A DNA stretch of 64,000 nt from Alphaproteobacteria bacterium (GCA_021774335.1 JAJFJD010000001.1:186001-250000); one strand, 5' to 3'. Counted from the stretch's first letter, positions 9,334 to 21,622 are shown. Translations and numbers: made by a program. The notes: a model not told the origin generated them from the letters alone.

Positions 9334-11154
9334 TTAATCCTCCAACTTGGCAATCTCGCTCTCAGCTCGTTCGAATTCGTTTCGGATCCGGAGGAACCTT
9401 GCCTCGCCATCGGCTGTCCCTTCCGCTTCCGCAATACGGCCCTCTTCCAACAACTCTCTGCTCCGGCTCGTACGGAGCATTGATGCGAGCAAATCCTGCA
9501 CGCCGGCCTGCACCTCTTCTAAAGGCGCGCCAGTGCGGGCAAATCCAGCGTGTAATAGCACATCTTTCCCGAGCAAACCCTTAAGAGAGCCCGAATCCGC
9601 CGTCTCAGAGAGGTGGCGTTTCAGGGCGTCAGAGTCAAGACCCGGCACCGAGGCAAGTAAGTGATGGATTTCCTGGCGTATTTTGTCAAGGTCAGGGTCC
9701 AAATCGACCACCGCAATCGTTTCGACCAACTCTTCATATAACGCAGGATGGTTAACAAGTGTTGCAAGCAGCGCCTGTTGCCGCCGCCGTGGATTCGAGG
9801 CGACGAGGCTCGCCAGATTGCTGCGCGGCCCGGTTTTTGGCGGATTTCCGCGCATTCGGCCATTTCCGCGAAAATCCCGGCGCGCGGCAGGCCTGAAAGT
9901 TTCCCGCAGCCGTTCGCGCAGCATGTTGCCGTAATGCTGTTTTACCGTGTCGTCGGCGATCTGAGCGACGCGCTTGCGCAGGCGCACCTCCAGGTCGGCC
10001 CGGCGCTCCGGTGTATCCAGCGGGCTGATCGCGGTTTCGGTTTCCCAGATCATATCCATCAGCGGATGCGCGCCGTCGATGACCCGTTGCATCGCGGCAA
10101 CGCCCTGCCCCTGAATCAGGCTGTCCGGGTCCTGCCCGGAGGGCAGATAGGCGAAACGCAGCGACCGGCCCGGCTTGAGCAGGGGCAATGCCCGCTCTGC
10201 CCCGCGCGAGGCCGCCCGTTGCCCGGCGGAGTCGCCGTCGAAGCACAAAATCGGTTCCGCCGACAAACGCCAAAGCTGCTCGATCTGTTCCTCGGTCAGG
10301 GCGGTGCCGAGCGGTGCGACCGCGGCCTTGAAGCCGGCGCGCACCAGGGCAATCACGTCCATATAGCCTTCGGTCACCAGCAATTGGCCGCTGTCATGCG
10401 ACGCCTGCCGCGCACCCGCGAGATTATAAAGTGTCCGCCCCTTATCGAAGAGCGGCGTGTCCGGCGAGTTGATGTATTTCGCCGCCGACCCGTCGCCGAG
10501 GATACGGCCCCCGAATGCGATGACCCGGCCGCGCCGGTCGGTGATCGGGAACATGACTCGTTGCCGGAAAAAGGCGTAGGGCGCCCGGCCATCATCCGGC
10601 TTTCTCAGGAGGCCGGCCTCCAGCAGATCCCGTTCCTTGATGCCCTGCGCCGTCAGCGCCTCGCCCATGGCGCGGCCGTCCGGCGCGTAGCCGAGTCGAA
10701 AATGCTGGATCGTGCCGTCATCGAGTCCGCGGTTGCGCAGATAGTCGAGCCCTTCCGCCCCGCCGCTGCGGCGAAGCTGCATCTCGAACCACTTGCACGC
10801 CGCTTCGGTCACGTCGTAGAGCGACGCGCGGCGCTGCTCGCGCTCGCGGTCCTGCGGGGTCTGCTCGGGCATCGCCAAACCGGCCTGCCCTGCCAGCGAC
10901 TCCACCGCCTCCGGAAAACTAAGTCCTTCAGTCTCCATGATGAAGGAAAAGACGTCGCCATGCTTGCCACTGCTGAAGCAGTGGTAGAAGCCTTTTTCGT
11001 CGTTGACGGTGAAGGACGGGGTCTTTTCCTGATTGAACGGGCTGAGGCCGACATGCTCACGGCCACGACGCATCAACTTCACGCGTTTGGCGCATACGTC
11101 GGATACGGCGACACGACCGCGAATCTCATCGAGAAAGTTTGGCGGATAGGCCAT
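9334..11154 (-). CDS. dnaG: DNA primase DnaG
   Basis: 606 residues. The N-terminal zinc-ribbon region (about 1-100) begins MAYPPNFLDEIRGRV. The TOPRIM catalytic core (about 245-340) contains LLVTEGYMDVIAL and FDGDSAGQRAA, whose acidic residues bind metal. The C-terminal third is the helicase-binding region. DnaG makes RNA primers for replication. Three of the four usual CHC2 zinc ligands are replaced: GLSPFNQEKTPSF gives Ser38 and Asn41 in place of Cys and His, and HCFSSG keeps Cys59 but has Ser62 instead of Cys. Related alphaproteobacterial primases share this change as far as I recall. It is encoded upstream of rpoD in the macromolecular-synthesis operon. Confidence 0.97.
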   Translation of the reverse strand: MAYPPNFLDEIRGRVAVSDVCAKRVKLMRRGREHVGLSPFNQEKTPSFTVNDEKGFYHCFSSGKHGDVFSFIMETEGLSFPEAVESLAGQAGLAMPEQTPQDREREQRRASLYDVTEAACKWFEMQLRRSGGAEGLDYLRNRGLDDGTIQHFRLGYAPDGRAMGEALTAQGIKERDLLEAGLLRKPDDGRAPYAFFRQRVMFPITDRRGRVIAFGGRILGDGSAAKYINSPDTPLFDKGRTLYNLAGARQASHDSGQLLVTEGYMDVIALVRAGFKAAVAPLGTALTEEQIEQLWRLSAEPILCFDGDSAGQRAASRGAERALPLLKPGRSLRFAYLPSGQDPDSLIQGQGVAAMQRVIDGAHPLMDMIWETETAISPLDTPERRADLEVRLRKRVAQIADDTVKQHYGNMLRERLRETFRPAARRDFRGNGRMRGNPPKTGPRSNLASLVASNPRRRQQALLATLVNHPALYEELVETIAVVDLDPDLDKIRQEIHHLLASVPGLDSDALKRHLSETADSGSLKGLLGKDVLLHAGFARTGAPLEEVQAGVQDLLASMLRTSRSRELLEEGRIAEAEGTADGEARFLRIRNEFERAESEIAKLED

Positions 11155-11299
11155 CAGTTGATCTCTGGATTACCCATGCATCAATATGGGCATTCGTGTC
11201 GCGTTTGTCGATTGCAGGACATCGACAATCCGACGAATTGTAATTTTGTTTTTTTATCCGGGACGCAAATCGTGATCGGTCGTTTAAGCGGCGTGAACG

Positions 11300-11755
11300 T
11301 TACGACAGTTTCTGTTTCGCCGCCGCGCTCGCCTTGGCGAAATCCATGCGCCCGGCATATTGCGCCCGCAGCGCCGTCATCACCTTGCCCATTTCCTTGA
11401 GTCCGGCCGCACCGACCGAGGCAATGATCTGCTCGACAGCCGTGGCGATCGCCGCCTCGTCCATCTGCTCCGGCAGGAAGCGTTGGATGACTTCGATCTC
11501 GCGCGCCTCGCGCTCGGCCAAATCCTCACGGCCGCCCTTCTCATACATCTCGATGCTTTCGCGGCGCTGCTTCACCATGGTCTGCAGCAGGCCGAGAATT
11601 TCCTCATCGCTGATGCCGGCTTGGCTATCCTTGGACCGAACCGCGATATCGCGGTCCTTCAACGCCGCGAGGATGAGCCGAATCGTCGCCGTGGCGCAGG
11701 TATCTTTCGCCAAGGTGGCTTCTTTGAGCGCATCGTTCAAACGGTCGCGCATCAT
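11300..11755 (-). CDS. GatB/YqeY domain protein
   Basis: 151 residues, helical, with the YqeY pattern: RLNDALKEATLAKD at the start, ATIRLILAALKDRDIA, then FLPEQMDEAAIATAVEQII and GLKEMGKVMTALRAQYAGRMD. The fold is that of the tail domain of the GatB amidotransferase subunit, which binds tRNA. The cellular role of the free-standing protein is not established. AGGGAAAG precedes two adjacent ATGs (11755 and 11752), so the start is uncertain by one codon. It lies upstream of dnaG and rpoD on the same strand, the position that rpsU or YqeY takes in this operon. Confidence 0.9.
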   Translation of the reverse strand: MMRDRLNDALKEATLAKDTCATATIRLILAALKDRDIAVRSKDSQAGISDEEILGLLQTMVKQRRESIEMYEKGGREDLAEREAREIEVIQRFLPEQMDEAAIATAVEQIIASVGAAGLKEMGKVMTALRAQYAGRMDFAKASAAAKQKLS

Positions 11756-11875
11756 TCTTTCCCTAAGCCCGCAATTTGCGACAAGCGAAAACCGTACACG
11801 AAACTCGAATAGTAGCGCAACAGGAAACGAAGCGCTAACTCGTTGATTTTTAATAATTAATTTATTAATAAATCC

Positions 11876-11903
11876 TTGACGGCGGCACGCCTTTTGCTTA
11901 GAA
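11876..11903 (+). promoter_or_regulatory. Probable carA promoter
   Basis: TTGACG (11876-11881) as -35 and TTAGAA (11898-11903) as -10 are separated by 16 bases, behind an AT-rich stretch (11848-11873). The start of carA lies 80 bases downstream. The YqeY gene diverges on the other side. Confidence 0.45.
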
Positions 11904-11983
11904 CCACGACAATTTGCGCAAAGGCCGTTGTGATCGCCGCGTCGAGCGCGCAAATAGAGACACACAATCGAGTTTAGGAGCCA

Positions 11984-13156
11984 ATGGCGGAACCGCGCCC
12001 TTCCGACCAAACCCCGCCGCCCGGTGCGACGGCCGCCCTCATCTTGGCGGATGGCTCGGCATTTTGGGGCAGAGGATTCGGCGCAACCGGCGACGCGGTC
12101 GGCGAAGTATGCTTCAACACCGCGATGACCGGATATCAGGAAATCCTGACCGACCCGTCCTACGCCGGCCAAATCATCACCTTCACTTTCCCGCATATCG
12201 GCAACACAGGCGCAAACCCGGAAGACATCGAAACCCTGACGCCCGCCGCGCGGGGCTGCGTGCTGCGGGCGGACATTACCGAGCCGTCCAATTGGCGCGC
12301 CGCACAGCATTTCAACGACTGGCTGGCCGCGCAGGGATTGATTGGCATCGGCGGAATCGACACGCGCGCCCTGACCGCGCGTATCCGCGACCTCGGCGCA
12401 CCAAACGCGACCCTGGCGCATGCACCGGACGGTAAGTTCGATATCGGCGCGTTGCGCGGCGCAGCCACCAAGTGGCCCGGCCTGGAAGGCATGGACCTCG
12501 CGAAAGAAGTGAGTTGCACTCAGACCTATCGCTGGACCGAAACACGTTGGGCGTGGGGATCGGGCTACGGCAACCAGGACAATCCCACCCGGCGCGTCGT
12601 GGCGGTGGACTTTGGCGCGAAGCGTAACATTCTGCGCTGCCTCGCGGACCTGGGCTGCGACGTCACCGTCGTGCCGGCCACGGCGACCGCCGACGAAATC
12701 CTGCAGCATGATCCGGAAGGCGTCTTCCTCTCGAACGGCCCGGGCGATCCAGCCGCAACCGGCGAATACGCGGTGCCGGAAATTCAAAAACTGCTGGCGA
12801 CCGGACTGCCGATCTTCGGAATCTGCCTCGGCCATCAGATGCTGGCGTTGGCGCTGGGCGCCAAGACCGAAAAAATGCATCACGGCCAACGCGGCGCCAA
12901 TAATCCGATCAAGGAACAGACGACCGGCAAGGTGGAGATCACCAGCCAGAACCACGGCTTCGTCGTGCGGTCGGAATCATTGCCCGACGGCATCGACGTC
13001 ACCCACCGGTCATTGTTCGATCAGACCGTCGCGGGCATCGCGGCGACCGACCGCCCCGTCTTCGGCGTGCAATACCATCCGGAGGCCTCGCCGGGACCGC
13101 ACGACAGCCATTACCTATTTCGCCGTTTCGTCGACTATATCGACGCCCGTCGCTAA
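11984..13156 (+). CDS. carA: Carbamoyl-phosphate synthase small subunit
   Basis: 390 residues. The N-terminal half is the CarA-specific domain (ALILADGSAFWGRGFG, VCFNTAMTGYQEILTDPSYA, FTFPHIGNTGAN). The C-terminal half is a class I glutamine amidotransferase with the nucleophile in GICLGHQ (about residue 280) and the His-Glu pair in FGVQYHPEASPGPHD. It hydrolyses glutamine and passes ammonia to CarB for arginine and pyrimidine synthesis. A GGAGCC site precedes the ATG. carB follows after 18 bases, so the two are co-transcribed. Confidence 0.98.
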   Translation: MAEPRPSDQTPPPGATAALILADGSAFWGRGFGATGDAVGEVCFNTAMTGYQEILTDPSYAGQIITFTFPHIGNTGANPEDIETLTPAARGCVLRADITEPSNWRAAQHFNDWLAAQGLIGIGGIDTRALTARIRDLGAPNATLAHAPDGKFDIGALRGAATKWPGLEGMDLAKEVSCTQTYRWTETRWAWGSGYGNQDNPTRRVVAVDFGAKRNILRCLADLGCDVTVVPATATADEILQHDPEGVFLSNGPGDPAATGEYAVPEIQKLLATGLPIFGICLGHQMLALALGAKTEKMHHGQRGANNPIKEQTTGKVEITSQNHGFVVRSESLPDGIDVTHRSLFDQTVAGIAATDRPVFGVQYHPEASPGPHDSHYLFRRFVDYIDARR

Positions 13157-13174
13157 GAAAGCCGCAACCGCCGT

Positions 13175-16429
<3,255 letters not shown>

Positions 16430-16456
16430 AACTATTAATTTCCCCGATGACGAACA

Positions 16457-16501
16457 GGGAAGGCATTCGGCCTCTTACTGTCAGGCCGAAGGTTCCCTTT
16501 T
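16457..16501 (+). terminator. carAB terminator or attenuator before greA
   Basis: GGGAA (16457-16461) and TTCGGCCT (16466-16473) pair with AGGCCGAA (16483-16490) and TTCCC (16493-16497), followed by TTTT. An internal GGCA/GG bulge separates the two stems. It lies between carB and greA. Confidence 0.65.
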
Positions 16502-16521
16502 CGCCAGTTTAGGTGAGTAAC

Positions 16522-16995
16522 ATGGATAAAATTCCTATTACCGCGGATGGCGCAAGCCGCTTGCATGAAGAACTAAAAACCCTGAAGGGCGTCGAGCGCC
16601 CGGCGGTGATCAAAGCCATTGCCGCGGCGCGCGAGCACGGTGATCTCTCGGAGAACGCCGAATACCATGCCGCGCGCGAGCATCAGAGTTTTATCGAAGG
16701 CCGCATCCTGGAACTCGAAGACCAGTTCAGCCGTATCGAGGTCATCGACGTCAAAGCGCTGAAGGGCAAAGAGATCAAGTTCGGCGCGACGGTCACGGTG
16801 GCCGACGAAGACACCGACGAGGAAAAGACTTATCAGATCGTCGGCGAATACGAAGCCGAGGCGTCGGCAGGCCGGATTTCCGTTACCTCCCCGATCGCCC
16901 GCGCCCTTATCAGCCGCGAAGTTGGCGACAGCGTCGAGGTGGTCACTCCTGGCGGTCAGAAAGACTACGAGATCGTCAAAGTCGCTTATAAATAG
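16522..16995 (+). CDS. greA: Transcription elongation factor GreA
   Basis: 157 residues, the family length. The N-terminal coiled coil (residues 1-75) contains the acidic tip (ARGD-like segment EHGDLSENAEYHAAREHQSF). The C-terminal FKBP-like domain ends with SPIARALISREVGDSVEV. GreA enters the RNA polymerase secondary channel and stimulates cleavage of backtracked RNA. The ATG at 16522 is preceded by AGGTGAG, so an upstream GTG at 16513 is unlikely to be used. Confidence 0.97.
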   Translation: MDKIPITADGASRLHEELKTLKGVERPAVIKAIAAAREHGDLSENAEYHAAREHQSFIEGRILELEDQFSRIEVIDVKALKGKEIKFGATVTVADEDTDEEKTYQIVGEYEAEASAGRISVTSPIARALISREVGDSVEVVTPGGQKDYEIVKVAYK

Positions 16996-17051
16996 GGGCC
17001 GGTATCGCCGTTTCCCTGCTCCGGAAAATGACCGCTGTTCCGATTTCGCGA

Positions 17052-17555
17052 CTACTCGGTCGTCGAACCAGGGATGGTCATCGTATCGTCGATCGGCACG
17101 CCGGCTTCCTGTTTCGACGCCCGGATCGCCAACGCGGATTTGACGTGGCTGACATTCGGCGCGGACGTCAATTCGGACGTCAGGAACTTGTTGTAACTGT
17201 CCCAGTCGGTCGCAACGATGCGCAGCAGAAAATCGGTTTCGCCGGCGAGCATGTAACACTCGCGCACCTGCGGCCATTGCTCGGTAAGCGTCTCGAAGGC
17301 AACGAGATCGGACTCGGCCTGGCTCGAAAGCCCGACCTGAGCAAAAACCGTCACGCCGTAACCAAGCGCTTCGGCATTCACATCGGCATGATATCCTCGG
17401 ATATAATCCGCCTCTTCGAGCGCCCGGACACGGCGCAAACATGGCGGCGCCGAAATTCCCGCCCGCTTGGCCAGGTCGACATTCGTCATTCGCCCGTGGG
17501 CTTGCAGGTCGCGCAGGATGCGCAGGTCGATTTTGTCGAGTTTCACTCGGCGCAT
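17052..17555 (-). CDS. Lrp/AsnC-family transcriptional regulator
   Basis: 167 residues: an N-terminal winged helix (LDKIDLRILRDLQAHGRMTN..LAKRAGISAPPCLRRVRALE) and a C-terminal RAM/ligand domain (residues 70-150, VRECYMLAGETDFLLRIVA). Lrp-type proteins form octamers and answer to amino acids. The gene is convergent with greA and divergent from the ELM1-family gene. The target genes are unknown. Confidence 0.93.
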   Translation of the reverse strand: MRRVKLDKIDLRILRDLQAHGRMTNVDLAKRAGISAPPCLRRVRALEEADYIRGYHADVNAEALGYGVTVFAQVGLSSQAESDLVAFETLTEQWPQVRECYMLAGETDFLLRIVATDWDSYNKFLTSELTSAPNVSHVKSALAIRASKQEAGVPIDDTMTIPGSTTE

Positions 17556-17677
17556 GAAAGTGCAGTCCCTATGTGTCTTTCGAGTAATAATATTACAAAA
17601 TCTGCAAAGACGAAATATTATTTCAAGAATGGCGCGCCACGGTCCAAACCATCAACGGCATCGAAGGCAACGGTCCG

Positions 17678-18640
17678 ATGACCGACCGCGTCACCTGGGT
17701 GATCACCGATGGTAAAGCCGGCCATGTCACGCAGGCCATGGGCCTGGCCGACGCCATGGGCTTCGACACCGTCAAGAAAACCATTCTTCCCGCCATTCCT
17801 TGGCGCTGGCTTCCGGCGTCACTGTGGCCACGCGGCGTATCCGGACTCGGCGGCGATGCCGGCATCCTTTCCGGGACACCGCCCGACCTGATCATCAGTT
17901 GCGGCCGGCATGCGGTCGGCCCGGCGCTCTGGGTGCAATCGCGCAGCCGGGGGCATAGTTTCCACATCCATGTCGAGCACCCGCGGGTCGATCCGCGGCG
18001 CTTCGATTTGATCGCCAGCCCAAAGCATGACGACCTGAAAGCGCCGAACGTGATTTCCGTACTCGGATCGTTGCATCGCGTCACGCCGCAAAAACTGGCG
18101 GTGGCCGCGGCCGACCTCGCCCCCAAACTTTTGCATCTGCCGCATCCACGCGTCGCCGTTCTGCTGGGCGGCAACAACAGCGTGTACCGCCTGACCGATG
18201 CCGTAACCGACCAACTGGCGGACGGGCTTCAGCGCCTGACTAAAGATTTCGGTGCCGGACTCATGGTGACCGCCTCGCGGCGCACCGGTGCGGACGCGGA
18301 AGCCCGATTGCGCGACCGGCTGGCGGACCTGCCGTGTGAGTTTTGGGACGGCACGGGCGACAATCCGTATCTCGGCTTCCTCGGCTCGGCCGATGCCATC
18401 GTCGTGACCTGCGATTCCGTCAATATGACATCCGAAGCCTGTTCGACCGGAAAGCCGGTCTACGTCGTCGATCTGGAAAGCCGCCGGGATAGCAAGTTCG
18501 CGGCATTCCACAAATCGCTGGCGGATGCCGGGATCACACGCCCGTTCAACGGCACCCTCGACACGTGGACCTATAAGACACTCGATGAGACCGCGCGGGT
18601 CGCTGCGAAACTGCGCCGCCGGATGGATTCGGCCGAGTGA
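17678..18640 (+). CDS. ELM1/GtrOC1-family putative glycosyltransferase-like protein
   Basis: 320 residues matching the family related to plant mitochondrial fission protein ELM1 (formerly DUF1022). Recognisable are WVITDGKAGHVTQAMGLADA at the start, the central IISCGRHAVGPALW and VLLGGNNSVYRL, and SADAIVVTCDSVNMTSEA near the C-terminus. The last motif recalls nucleotide-sugar-binding motifs of GT-B glycosyltransferases. In bacteria some members act in lipopolysaccharide core synthesis; the role here is unproven. It is followed by the 2OG oxygenase gene on the same strand. Confidence 0.85.
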   Translation: MTDRVTWVITDGKAGHVTQAMGLADAMGFDTVKKTILPAIPWRWLPASLWPRGVSGLGGDAGILSGTPPDLIISCGRHAVGPALWVQSRSRGHSFHIHVEHPRVDPRRFDLIASPKHDDLKAPNVISVLGSLHRVTPQKLAVAAADLAPKLLHLPHPRVAVLLGGNNSVYRLTDAVTDQLADGLQRLTKDFGAGLMVTASRRTGADAEARLRDRLADLPCEFWDGTGDNPYLGFLGSADAIVVTCDSVNMTSEACSTGKPVYVVDLESRRDSKFAAFHKSLADAGITRPFNGTLDTWTYKTLDETARVAAKLRRRMDSAE

Positions 18641-18705
18641 CCTGAATGCCGCATTGCCTATGACCTGGGCATTCCGTATATCTTCGCCCTACTGGCATCG
18701 GAACC

Positions 18706-19338
18706 ATGATGGAAATGTCCATGATGCTCGATTTTCCGGCACTGCAAGCCGCCACCGTACAGCGCGAACCGTTCGATCATCTTATCGTCCCCGGGTTCCT
18801 GACACCCGACGCGGTGAGCCAGATCGAGGCGGACTTCCCTGCAATCGATCGTCCCGGCAGTTTTCCGCTGAAATCGTTGGCCTACGGCGATGCTTTCCGC
18901 CGCCTGTCCGAAGCACTGCAGGGGCCGGAATTGGCAAAGGCGATGGGCGACAAATTCGACATGGAACTGGTCAACCAGCCGTCGATGCTGACGGTGCGCG
19001 GTCATTGCAAACCGACCGATGGCCAAATTCATACTGATTCGTTGGGCAAGCTGGTTACCGTGCTGATCTATGTAAACGACAGCTGGGACGCCGACGGCGG
19101 GCGGTTACGTCTGCTGCGCGCCGCCGACGACATTGAGGATTACGCCGCCGAGGTGCCGCCGGACGCCGGGACCATGCTGGCGTTCCGCTGCAGCGAGAAT
19201 GCGTGGCATGGGCACAAACCATTCGACGGCCAACGGCGGTCGATGCAGTTGAACTGGGTTCGGGACACCGCCTATCTCCGAAAAGAGCAGTTCCGTCACC
19301 GCGTCTCGGCCCTCGTCAAAAAGGTGCGCTTCGGATGA
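18706..19338 (+). CDS. 2-oxoglutarate/Fe(II)-dependent oxygenase family protein
   Basis: 210 residues with the iron triad His109-x-Asp111 (in QIHTDS) and His168 (in AWHGHKP), plus Arg178 (in QRRSMQLNW) for 2-oxoglutarate binding. It begins with a prolyl-hydroxylase-like lead (PFDHLIVPGFLTPDAV). It should hydroxylate a small molecule, sugar or protein side chain; the substrate is unknown. Several ATGs occur in the first 24 bases, so the exact start is uncertain. It lies 65 bases after the ELM1-family gene and may share its transcript. Confidence 0.85.
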   Translation: MMEMSMMLDFPALQAATVQREPFDHLIVPGFLTPDAVSQIEADFPAIDRPGSFPLKSLAYGDAFRRLSEALQGPELAKAMGDKFDMELVNQPSMLTVRGHCKPTDGQIHTDSLGKLVTVLIYVNDSWDADGGRLRLLRAADDIEDYAAEVPPDAGTMLAFRCSENAWHGHKPFDGQRRSMQLNWVRDTAYLRKEQFRHRVSALVKKVRFG

Positions 19339-19389
19339 CCCAATGCACCGGCGGCAATATGGGAATTCAACCGACGCGAATGGGTTCCG

Positions 19390-20280
19390 ATGGACTGGGA
19401 TAAACTGCGGGTCTTTCACGCGGTGGCCGAAGCCGGCAGTTTCACGCATGGCGGTGAACTGCTGAACCTCAGCCAATCCGCCGTCAGCCGGCAAATCAGC
19501 GCGCTGGAAGAAAGCCTGAAAACCACGCTGTTCCATCGCCATGCCCGCGGATTGATCCTGACCGAGCAGGGCGAGTTGCTCTATCGCACCGCCCATGACG
19601 TGTTCCACAAGCTGGCCATCACCGAATCGCTGCTGAGCGAAAACAAGGAGCGGCCGTCCGGCCCCTTGAAGGTTACGACCACGATCGGCCTTGGATCGCT
19701 ATGGCTCACGTCGCGGATCAAGGAATTCATCGAGCTTTACCCGGAAGTCGACGTCACGCTGATTCTGACCGATACCGAACTCGACCTCGGCATGCGGGAA
19801 GCCGATATCTCGGTTCGCTTACAACCGCCGACCCGGCCCGACCTGATCCAGCGCCCGCTGCTGACGGTTCACACCCATATTTACGGATCGGCGGAATATC
19901 TCGAAGAATTCGGCGCGCCGACGAAACCCGAGGATTTGGATAAACATCGCCTTCTGGTTTACGGCGAAGAATGGCCGGCACCGGTACCGCACGTGAATTG
20001 GATTCTGGAATTGGGCGCGGGTCCCGACTCTAATCGCCGCCCCGTCCTCCGGGTCAACAATATCTACGGCATTTACCGCGCCTGCCGCAGCGGACTAGGG
20101 CTGGCCGGCTTGCCCGATTACGCGATTCCGGATGACACGAATCTCCGGCGCGTGCTGCCCGAGATCAATGGGCCGTCCTTCCAGGCCTATTTCGTTTATC
20201 CGGAAGAATTGCGCCATTCGAAGCGGATCGGCGTCTTCCGCGATTTCCTGTTGCGCAAGATCGCGGAGCATGAATTTTAG
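19390..20280 (+). CDS. LysR-family transcriptional regulator
   Basis: 296 residues. The N-terminal winged helix-turn-helix (MDWDKLRVFHAVAEAGSFTHGG..LNLSQSAVSRQISALEE) is followed by a periplasmic-binding-protein-like sensor domain (about residues 92-290; LKVTTTIGLGSLWLTSRIKEF). The sequence GSFTHGGELLNLSQSAVSRQ is typical of an alphaproteobacterial LysR group near 2OG oxygenases. It begins 51 bases after the 2OG-oxygenase gene on the same strand. The inducer and targets are not deducible. Confidence 0.95.
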   Translation: MDWDKLRVFHAVAEAGSFTHGGELLNLSQSAVSRQISALEESLKTTLFHRHARGLILTEQGELLYRTAHDVFHKLAITESLLSENKERPSGPLKVTTTIGLGSLWLTSRIKEFIELYPEVDVTLILTDTELDLGMREADISVRLQPPTRPDLIQRPLLTVHTHIYGSAEYLEEFGAPTKPEDLDKHRLLVYGEEWPAPVPHVNWILELGAGPDSNRRPVLRVNNIYGIYRACRSGLGLAGLPDYAIPDDTNLRRVLPEINGPSFQAYFVYPEELRHSKRIGVFRDFLLRKIAEHEF

Positions 20281-20644
20281 GACATCGCCCGCCATTCATC
20301 GGCAAGGCCCGCCAGAAAATCCCAATAAACCAATGTTTAACCATGGCCATGCGCCAAACGCATAACTGTGATGAAAAAATGAACCTAGTCATGCGTCAGC
20401 GGAGTTACTATTTCTATAAGCAGATTGTTGCAAAGCCGCAATAGATCTACCGGTCGCCCATCGAGGCGGAGACGCCACACCGATGAACGACTGGGCTTTG
20501 ACGTCTCCCAGACGTGAAGCCTCCCTGTTTACTTTGCCGGGCCCCTATGAGGCCCGGCTTTTTTATGTGCTTTCCAATGTATTAAGCCTCAGCCGCCGCA
20601 ACCCCGGTCGTGCTGCCAATTAGGTTCAGCACGCATAGGAAGAA
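20281..20644. other. Intergenic stretch carrying a probable sRNA
   Basis: This region of over 350 bases between the LysR gene and the convergent msrP gene contains the sRNA candidate at 20486-20566. No protein-coding frame with family features is seen. The part from 20281 to 20480 shows no clear promoter hexamers, and the last 75 bases before msrP hold nothing recognisable. Confidence 0.5.
20486..20566 (+). ncRNA. Probable suhB/MmgR-type small RNA
   Basis: A first hairpin CTGGG (20491-20495)/CCCAG (20507-20511) is followed by an unpaired, pyrimidine-rich GAAGCCTCCCTGTTTACTT. Then comes a strong terminator GCCGGGCC (20536-20543)/GGCCCGGC (20551-20558) and TTTTTT. This two-hairpin layout with an exposed CCTCCC stretch resembles the alphaproteobacterial suhB family (MmgR, alpha-r8), as far as memory allows. 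The exposed CCTCCC could pair with ribosome-binding sites. The 5' end is a guess; no clear promoter was found. Confidence 0.5.
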
Positions 20645-21622
20645 TTACCGGAACAGCCGATCTCCTTCCGATTTCGCCATATCCTTATAGAGATGGGCGA
20701 CATGCTCTCCGTAGCCGTTGTAGAGCAGGGTCGGCACGCGGCCGGGTTTACCCAACACCTGCTCGGTGGCTTGGCTCCATCGCGGATGGTCCACCTTCGG
20801 ATTCACATTCGCCCAGAACCCGTATTCCTTGCCTTGGATTTTCTCCCAGAAACTGACGGGTCGTTTTTCGGTAAAGGTGAACCGGACAATCGACTTGATC
20901 GACTTGAACCCATATTTCCAAGGAACTGCCAGCCGCATCGGCGCGCCGTTCTGCTTCGGCATCGGCTTGCCATAGAGACCCGTCGCAAGGAAAGCCAGAT
21001 CGTTGGTCGCTTCCTCAATGCTAAGCCCTTCGAGATAAGGCCAGGGATACCAGAACTGCTTGAGCCCCGGCATGGTCTTTTTGTCAGCCAGCGTTTCCAT
21101 CTGGATGAACTTCGCCGAACCGAGCGGTTTCGCGAAGTCTACCAAAGCCTTAAAAGGAAAACCGCTCCACGGCACCGACATCGACCAGGCCTCGACGCAG
21201 CGATGGCGGTAAAGGCGTTCCTCGAGCGGCATCTGCTTCAACAGCGTATCGATGTCGACGGTGAGTTCCTTTTCTACCGCGCCATCGATCTTGACCGTCC
21301 AGGGACGGACGACCAATTCCTGCGCAGCCGCCCAGATCTTCTTGTGGCTGCCGAATTCGTAGAAATTATTGTAGGTGGTGGCGTATTTCTCTTCGGTCAG
21401 GTCGCGGTCGAGTTTGTATTTTTCGTTGCGTTTGACCGGGTAGAGCGCCGCCGACGGATCACCCCCTGCCGCCGCCAAAGCCGGCAATGCCGATCCGCCG
21501 CCGGCCAGCAGGACCGAGCCGAGCCCCATCGATTTGATCAGTTGGCGCCTCTGGTGGAAGACGGTTTCGTCCGTTGCGGCGGAGTCTGGCAGCTCCCACC
21601 CTTTCCTGACTCGAAGAAGCAT
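20645..21622 (-). CDS. msrP: Protein-methionine-sulfoxide reductase catalytic subunit MsrP (YedY)
   Basis: 325 residues. A twin-arginine signal (RRQLIKSMGLG, Arg25-Arg26) exports the folded molybdoenzyme to the periplasm. The molybdopterin-ligating Cys142 sits in RHRCVEAWSM, and the family landmarks NNFYEFG, VPWSGFPF, FWYPWPY and GFWANVNP are present. MsrP reduces methionine sulfoxide in oxidised periplasmic proteins, normally with electrons from the haem membrane subunit MsrQ. No msrQ gene adjoins it. It lies on the minus strand in front of dps and shares an oxidative-stress theme with it. Confidence 0.96.
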   Translation of the reverse strand: MLLRVRKGWELPDSAATDETVFHQRRQLIKSMGLGSVLLAGGGSALPALAAAGGDPSAALYPVKRNEKYKLDRDLTEEKYATTYNNFYEFGSHKKIWAAAQELVVRPWTVKIDGAVEKELTVDIDTLLKQMPLEERLYRHRCVEAWSMSVPWSGFPFKALVDFAKPLGSAKFIQMETLADKKTMPGLKQFWYPWPYLEGLSIEEATNDLAFLATGLYGKPMPKQNGAPMRLAVPWKYGFKSIKSIVRFTFTEKRPVSFWEKIQGKEYGFWANVNPKVDHPRWSQATEQVLGKPGRVPTLLYNGYGEHVAHLYKDMAKSEGDRLFR

